Shown here: positions 44,891 through 48,639 of the stretch, one piece after another | Position numbering within the stretch: position 1 is the stretch's first letter | Layout: every line of letters starts with the position of its first letter | NCBI RefSeq assembly: GCF_900113325.1 | Contig: NZ_FOOY01000028.1 | Coordinates: forward strand, 1 to 48,639 | Source: Sporolactobacillus nakayamae | GTDB taxonomy: Bacteria > Bacillota > Bacilli > Bacillales > Sporolactobacillaceae | Direction of reading: 5' to 3' | Length of the DNA stretch: 48,639 bases | The notes under the pieces: generated by a model | The model's database searches: none | What the model saw: only the letters and a program-made list of their open reading frames with translations | What the model was told of the DNA's origin: nothing | Position numbers and translations under genes: made by a program

Positions 44891-45353
44891 AATTAATGGA
44901 AAGATTGTGGCCGATTTTTGGAGATTTTGGCCCGTGGATTTTAAGAATCCCGTTGATGTAAGAAGCCTGAGTGCGGGACCGATCAATCGTGTACGGTAAA
45001 GTCACAACGCGTTCGGCATGATCAAAGCGGCGTTCATGGCTGTACGCACCGGTTTCTTGATGCTGCGACTCCATCTCCAGGTCATTTTCCACAGCGATCT
45101 TCACCTTATCGCCAAGGAGTTCGATGTGAATATTTTTACGATCAGCTCCAGGCAGCTCAGCTTCAACCACCCATTCATTCTTGGTGTCATAGAGCCTGAC
45201 CGGAAATCCGGCGAATGAGTGATTGCTGAAGAAATCATCAATCGATTTGAGCACATCACCAAAAGGATTGCTCTGGAAAAACGCGTCAAGATCGTTCATT
45301 AAATTTCTCCTTACCGGCTGCTCAGGTTTTTGATGGTCTTTGTTGTCCATCAT
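44889..45353 (-). CDS. hsp20: Small heat shock protein Hsp20
   Basis: 154 residues with an alpha-crystallin domain at about 50-145 (EWVVEAELPGADRKNIHIEL; NGILKIHGPK). It holds unfolded proteins in the cytosol in an ATP-independent way. The N-terminal FxxNPFGDVLKSIDDFF motif supports oligomer formation. RBS GAGGAGG before the ATG at 45353. I see no CIRCE or CtsR site upstream, so heat control may be indirect or by another factor. Confidence 0.93.
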   Translation of the reverse strand: MMDNKDHQKPEQPVRRNLMNDLDAFFQSNPFGDVLKSIDDFFSNHSFAGFPVRLYDTKNEWVVEAELPGADRKNIHIELLGDKVKIAVENDLEMESQHQETGAYSHERRFDHAERVVTLPYTIDRSRTQASYINGILKIHGPKSPKIGHNLSIN

Positions 45354-45491
45354 CCATTCCTCCTCTTGAATGTTTCGCTAACATCAGCATATGAATCAGG
45401 AAGGATTTTGTTTCATTAATTTCGATGAGGACAAGCTCGAATGCCGTCTACCCTGTTTGGCAATAATGAATGGGCAGAGGAGGGCGATGTT

Positions 45492-46031
45492 GTGAAAAGT
45501 GACAAGGTATTGCTCATCATTGATATGATCAATCCGCTTCAGTTCAGTCGAGCGGATCTTTTACTGAATGAAATGAGACAAATGGTTGGGCCACTTGCCG
45601 ATTTGATTGCTCGCGCGCGGCAATCAACCATCCCCATCATCTTTGTCAATGACAATTCGGGCAGATGGGAATCGGATCGCGATTACCTGATCAGCGAAGC
45701 GATGAAGGGGCCGGGAGCGTCAGTTGTTCGTCAAATTCTTCCTGCTTCCTCCGATTATTTCATTATTAAACCGAAGCATTCCGGATTCTTCGCGACACCG
45801 CTTCACGCACTTTTACACGATCTGGGAGCCGAAACGCTCATTCTTACCGGCGTTGCCGGGAATATTTGTGTGCTCTTTACAGCGAACGATGCGTACATGC
45901 GGGATTACAAGCTTATTGTTCCTAAGGACTGCTGCGCGTCGAACGTTGAAGAGGACAATGATTATGCGCTGCGCATGATGCACAATGTGCTCCGTGCGGA
46001 TACACGAGCTCAGGCGGATATTGAGCTGTGA
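45492..46031 (+). CDS. Isochorismatase-like cysteine hydrolase
   Basis: 179 residues from the GTG at 45492. The catalytic triad is visible: aspartate in LIIDMIN near 11, lysine in KPKHSGFF near 95, and cysteine in GVAGNICVLFTANDAY near 127. The family includes nicotinamidases and N-carbamoyl hydrolases; the substrate is unknown. GAGGAGG precedes the GTG. An ATG at 45441 is in frame but without an RBS. Confidence 0.88.
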   Translation: MKSDKVLLIIDMINPLQFSRADLLLNEMRQMVGPLADLIARARQSTIPIIFVNDNSGRWESDRDYLISEAMKGPGASVVRQILPASSDYFIIKPKHSGFFATPLHALLHDLGAETLILTGVAGNICVLFTANDAYMRDYKLIVPKDCCASNVEEDNDYALRMMHNVLRADTRAQADIEL

Positions 46032-46187
46032 GCGAAGCGGAAGGGGCACATCATACATAAATGGGTCATTTCATTATAGTGCAGTTAATCATAGGTCAGA
46101 CCTTCAATGCGCAAACATGTCTTTTTGTCGCTTCTTTTTATGATAAACTTAAACTAGTTTTTATTGGACGAAAAGGTGGTTTCATTG

Positions 46188-47978
46188 ATGGTCGACGCAG
46201 CTCATCAAGCGCTTAAAAAATATTTTGGCTATGATCAATTTCGAAAAGGGCAGGATCAAATCATCTCTCGGTTGATGGATGGTCAGGATACGGTCGGCAT
46301 CATGCCGACCGGTGGCGGAAAATCGCTCTGTTATCAGATTCCGGCACTGCTTTTTTCAGGAGTGACACTCGTGATCTCGCCGCTCATTTCCTTGATGAAG
46401 GATCAGGTCGACGCGCTTGAAAACGCGGGCATTCACGCAACTTACATAAACAGTTCATTGAGTTTTTCGGAAGGGAAAGAACGGCTCGCTGCTTCGTCAA
46501 GGGGCGAGTATACGCTGGTCTACATTGCGCCGGAACGATTAGAAGTTCCGGATTTTGTTCGTGCTCTGGAACGCATGCGTGTATCACTCATCGCCATTGA
46601 TGAGGCGCACTGCATCTCGCAGTGGGGGCATGATTTCCGGCCGAGTTATCGATCCATACCAGCGATGATCACTCGATTTGAACAGAAGCCTACGGTTGTT
46701 GCTCTGACGGCAACAGCCACACCGAACGTAACAGCAGATATTCGCCAGTTGCTGGGAATTGCGGCTGACGGAGTGGTGGCAACGGGTTTTGCACGTGAAA
46801 ATTTGAACTTTCAGGTGATTCGTGGGCAGAACGCGGATACCTTTTTGCTTGATTATTTGAAGACGAACCGCGATCAGCCGGGGATTGTTTATGCGGCGAC
46901 GCGTAAGGAGGTAGATCGGCTTTACGCCAGGCTCGCGCAGAATGGGCTCGCTGTTGGGCGCTACCACGCTGGTCTTTCTGAACAGGAGCGCGCCTCCAGT
47001 CAGGAACGGTTCCTTTACGATGACTTGACGGTTCTTGTCGCGACCAACGCCTTTGGAATGGGGATCAATAAATCGAATGTCCGCTTTGTGATTCACTACA
47101 ATATGCCGCGCAACATAGAAGCCTATTACCAGGAGGCGGGGCGCGCGGGACGTGACGGCGAAAAAAGTGACTGTATTCTTTTGTTTGCGCCGCAGGATAT
47201 TCGGCTGCAGAAGTTTTTTATTGATCAGTCTGAAATGGATGACGCACTGAAGAAGGCAGAGTACCATAAATTGGATCAAATGATCGGTTACTGCCATACG
47301 GAAACCTGTCTTCAAGGCTATATCCTGCGCTATTTTGGTGAGCGGAATCCCGAGCCGTGCGGACATTGCGGCAATTGTCTGGACACACGCGACAAATCGG
47401 ATGTGACCGTCGACGCGCAAAAAGTGCTGTCCTGTGTAAAAAGGCTCCGTGAGCGGTACGGTAAAACAATGGTTGCCAAGGTACTTGCCGGTGCGGCGGA
47501 TCAGAAGGTCTTGTCATTCCGGCTCAATCAGCTTCCAACCTATGGCATTATGAAGGAACAGACGCAGAAGCAAATCAGTGAATTTATCGATTTTCTGACT
47601 GCTGAGCAATATTTGATGCAGCAGGGCGGTGCTTTCCCGGTCCTTGCCCTGAGCGAACGGTCGCTGCCGGTGCTTAAGGGCGAGGCAAAGGTCCTCAAAA
47701 AAGGACGCGTGCGCGCGGAACGTTTAGCCGTGGACGATGCGCTCTTCGAATCATTGAAACAGGTGCGCAAAGAACTGGCGCAAAAAGAATTTGTTCCGCC
47801 ATATATCATTTTCTCCGATCAGTCATTGCGCGAGATGAGTGCGCGACTCCCGGCGAACGATCACGATTTCCTAATGATTAAAGGTGTCGGTCAGCAGAAG
47901 TTGGAAAAATACGGACAAGCGTTTATGGAAGCAATTGCCGCGTATCAAGCCGAACAGGAAGAATCGGTTAAATCTTAA
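46188..47978 (+). CDS. recQ: ATP-dependent DNA helicase RecQ
   Basis: 596 residues. Helicase domains 1 and 2 (about 10-340): Walker A MPTGGGKSLCYQ, DEAH box in AIDEAHCISQWGHDFRP, and motif VI QEAGRAGRDG. The zinc-binding domain has four cysteines (CLQGYILRYFG, CGHCGNC). The RQC winged helix follows, and a C-terminal HRDC domain has FLMIKGVGQQKLEKYG. It unwinds 3'-tailed DNA in recombination and fork repair. The ATG at 46188 with AAGGTGG upstream is preferred over TTG 46164. Confidence 0.95.
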   Translation: MVDAAHQALKKYFGYDQFRKGQDQIISRLMDGQDTVGIMPTGGGKSLCYQIPALLFSGVTLVISPLISLMKDQVDALENAGIHATYINSSLSFSEGKERLAASSRGEYTLVYIAPERLEVPDFVRALERMRVSLIAIDEAHCISQWGHDFRPSYRSIPAMITRFEQKPTVVALTATATPNVTADIRQLLGIAADGVVATGFARENLNFQVIRGQNADTFLLDYLKTNRDQPGIVYAATRKEVDRLYARLAQNGLAVGRYHAGLSEQERASSQERFLYDDLTVLVATNAFGMGINKSNVRFVIHYNMPRNIEAYYQEAGRAGRDGEKSDCILLFAPQDIRLQKFFIDQSEMDDALKKAEYHKLDQMIGYCHTETCLQGYILRYFGERNPEPCGHCGNCLDTRDKSDVTVDAQKVLSCVKRLRERYGKTMVAKVLAGAADQKVLSFRLNQLPTYGIMKEQTQKQISEFIDFLTAEQYLMQQGGAFPVLALSERSLPVLKGEAKVLKKGRVRAERLAVDDALFESLKQVRKELAQKEFVPPYIIFSDQSLREMSARLPANDHDFLMIKGVGQQKLEKYGQAFMEAIAAYQAEQEESVKS

Positions 47979-47998
47979 TTGAAAAACAGGAGGGATTA

Positions 47999-48070
47999 TT
48001 GACCTCCGAAGCGATTGTCGAACGTATGATTTCTAAACTAGGTCAACCACAAAATGCGAGGCTAAGATGA
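47999..48070 (+). CDS. Possible 23-residue leader peptide coupled to the histidine phosphatase gene
   Basis: A TTG at 47999 with a perfect AGGAGGG RBS opens a 23-codon frame (starts MTSEAIVERM) whose TGA overlaps the ATG of the next gene (ATGA). The strong RBS and the 4-nt overlap suggest translational coupling. It could equally be the remnant of a larger gene. Confidence 0.35.
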   Translation: MTSEAIVERMISKLGQPQNARLR

Positions 48071-48243
48071 AAACAGTTGTTTATATGGTTCGGCATGGTG
48101 AATCACCGAAAAATGATCGAAATGAACGAACAAGGGGACTAACCGCTCAAGGAATGCTTGATGCACATCAAATAATGCTTTTGTTAAAGAATGAGGCGAT
48201 TGATTTCCTGCGTCCGCACACTCGTGACTTCAGTCATGAGTAA
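48067..48243 (+). pseudogene. Histidine phosphatase family gene interrupted by an IS
   Basis: The frame begins with the phosphoglycerate-mutase-like signature VYMVRHGESPKN, in which the histidine of RHGE is the phospho-acceptor, followed by RGLTAQGMLDAHQI. After about 46 codons (48204) similarity ends. The remaining codons (FLRPHTRDFSHE) come from the left end of the inserted TnpB element. The rest of the gene must lie beyond the element, outside the window. It would have been a roughly 190-200 residue phosphatase. Confidence 0.75.
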
Positions 48244-48249
48244 GGACGC
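48210..48249 (+). other. Left-end hairpin of the TnpB element, terminator-like
   Basis: Outer arms GCGTCC (48210-48215) and GGACGC (48244-48249) enclose ACTCGTGAC - TTCA - GTCATGAGT. The sequence then runs into TCTTTTTTT, so it could also end transcription coming from the host gene, shielding the element. Confidence 0.7.
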
Positions 48250-48256
48250 TCTTTTT

Positions 48257-48285
48257 TTACAAAAAGCGAACATACACGCTATAAT
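48257..48285 (+). promoter_or_regulatory. Sigma-A-like promoter of tnpB
   Basis: TTACAA (48257-48262), 17-bp spacer, TATAAT (48280-48285), 36 bp before the tnpB start. Confidence 0.55.
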
Positions 48286-48320
48286 AAAGATACTATTTTT
48301 GCAGACGAGGAGGAACGGCT

Positions 48321-48639
48321 GTGATCATCCAAAAAGCGTTTAAATTTCGGCTTTTCCCTACGGAAGAACAAGCCGTTCTGATCAATAAATCCATCGGATG
48401 CAGCCGGTTTGTCTATAATCATTTTTTAGATTCTTGGGAAAAGACGTATCAACAAACCGGTAAGGGCTTAACCTATAACACCTGCAGTAAAGCCTTGACA
48501 CAACTAAAACACGCGTTACCATGGCTCAAAGAACCAGATAAGTTTGCCTTGCAGAACAGTTTAAAGAACCTTTCCACTGCTTATGGCCGATTCTTTAAAA
48601 AACAAGCCAAGCATCCTCGCTTTAAGAGTAAAAAGAATC
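48321..48639 (+). CDS. tnpB: RNA-guided endonuclease TnpB, N-terminal part
   Basis: 106 codons to the window end, GTG start behind AGGAGGAACGG. The N-terminus QKAFKFRLFPTEEQAVLINK, then GCSRFVYNHFL and the lysine-rich KQAKHPRFKSKKN, is the classical TnpB (OrfB_IS605) wedge/REC start. TnpB is the ancestor of Cas12 nucleases and cuts DNA next to the element's target motif, guided by omegaRNA. The catalytic RuvC residues are beyond the window, so activity cannot be judged. Confidence 0.93.
   Translation, partial: MIIQKAFKFRLFPTEEQAVLINKSIGCSRFVYNHFLDSWEKTYQQTGKGLTYNTCSKALTQLKHALPWLKEPDKFALQNSLKNLSTAYGRFFKKQAKHPRFKSKKN

Larger units (their letters stand above)
48205..48639 (+). mobile_element. 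TnpB-type IS200/IS605 element, left part
   Basis: The element begins after TTGAT (48200-48204), a target used by known TnpB elements such as ISDra2. A two-level left-end hairpin follows, then a promoter and a tnpB gene that runs off the window. The right end and any guide-RNA region are outside. Confidence 0.8.

Noticed and set aside
45354-45440. CIRCE or CtsR operator upstream of hsp20
   Set aside because: Neither the CIRCE inverted repeat nor the CtsR heptad repeat is present.
46584-47420. 278-codon minus-strand ORF opposite recQ
   Set aside because: It is antisense to conserved RecQ helicase motifs, with no RBS and no family features.

Overview
The window looks like a chromosome segment from a low-to-mid GC, endospore-lineage Gram-positive bacterium of the Bacillales. 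The gene set points there: a qoxABCD-type aa3 quinol oxidase, menaquinone genes menB-menE, a PbpC-like class B penicillin-binding protein, the PH-domain pair YdbS-YdbT, PatA, a PdxK of the B. subtilis type, and strong AGGAGG-like ribosome binding sites. A member of the Sporolactobacillaceae or a near relative would fit, but this is inference from gene content only.

Layout. 1-760 is an IS200-like transposon (tnpA). 765-3498 is an ABC-2 type exporter (permease and ATPase) divergent from a TetR regulator, with a palindromic operator candidate between them. 3593-7669 holds pdxK, a membrane PAS-GGDEF-EAL protein and a secreted NlpC/P60-LysM wall hydrolase. 8531-12386 is qoxABCD. 12756-17765 is a sugar PTS block: fruK, fruA and ptsI, without ptsH or fruR. 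18524-20548 is pbpC. 20847-26217 is a phosphonate/phosphite/phosphate-type ABC transporter whose ATPase and two permeases (phnCEE) are separated from the binding protein (phnD, opposite strand) by a decayed tnpB, a toxin-antitoxin operon and a repeat array. 26445-30714 holds a cytosolic 5'-nucleotidase-like phosphoesterase, ung and ydbST. 31625-36583 has menE-menB, truA and a YerA-like adenine deaminase. 36668-38055 is a second toxin-antitoxin operon with a second repeat array. 38121-42084 carries a GNAT acetyltransferase, a frameshifted lipoprotein, small membrane proteins, a glycine-rich repetitive protein and an MFS transporter. 42437-47978 has a branched-chain aminotransferase, patA, hsp20, a cysteine hydrolase and recQ. 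48067-48639 is a histidine phosphatase gene cut by a TnpB-type IS200/IS605 element that runs off the window.

The most unusual content is non-coding. Three intergenic elements (17858-18408, 24581-25095, 37647-37993) and a fragment (23242-23335) have related termini centred on TGCGCA. Their interiors are built from modules of about 21 bp. Two elements with different interiors share an identical 16-bp terminal sequence. The two elements with the same interior differ in length by 168 bp, exactly eight 21-bp modules. Each of those two lies directly downstream of an AbrB-type antitoxin / RelE-ParE-type toxin operon. A separate modular repeat of about 210 bp occurs twice, in opposite orientation, at 7808-8018 and 31300-31510. 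I did not recognise any of these as a named element family; they are the best candidates here for something undescribed.

All calls were made by eye from the sequence. Functions of well-conserved families are secure. Promoters, operators and the smallest ORFs are tentative.
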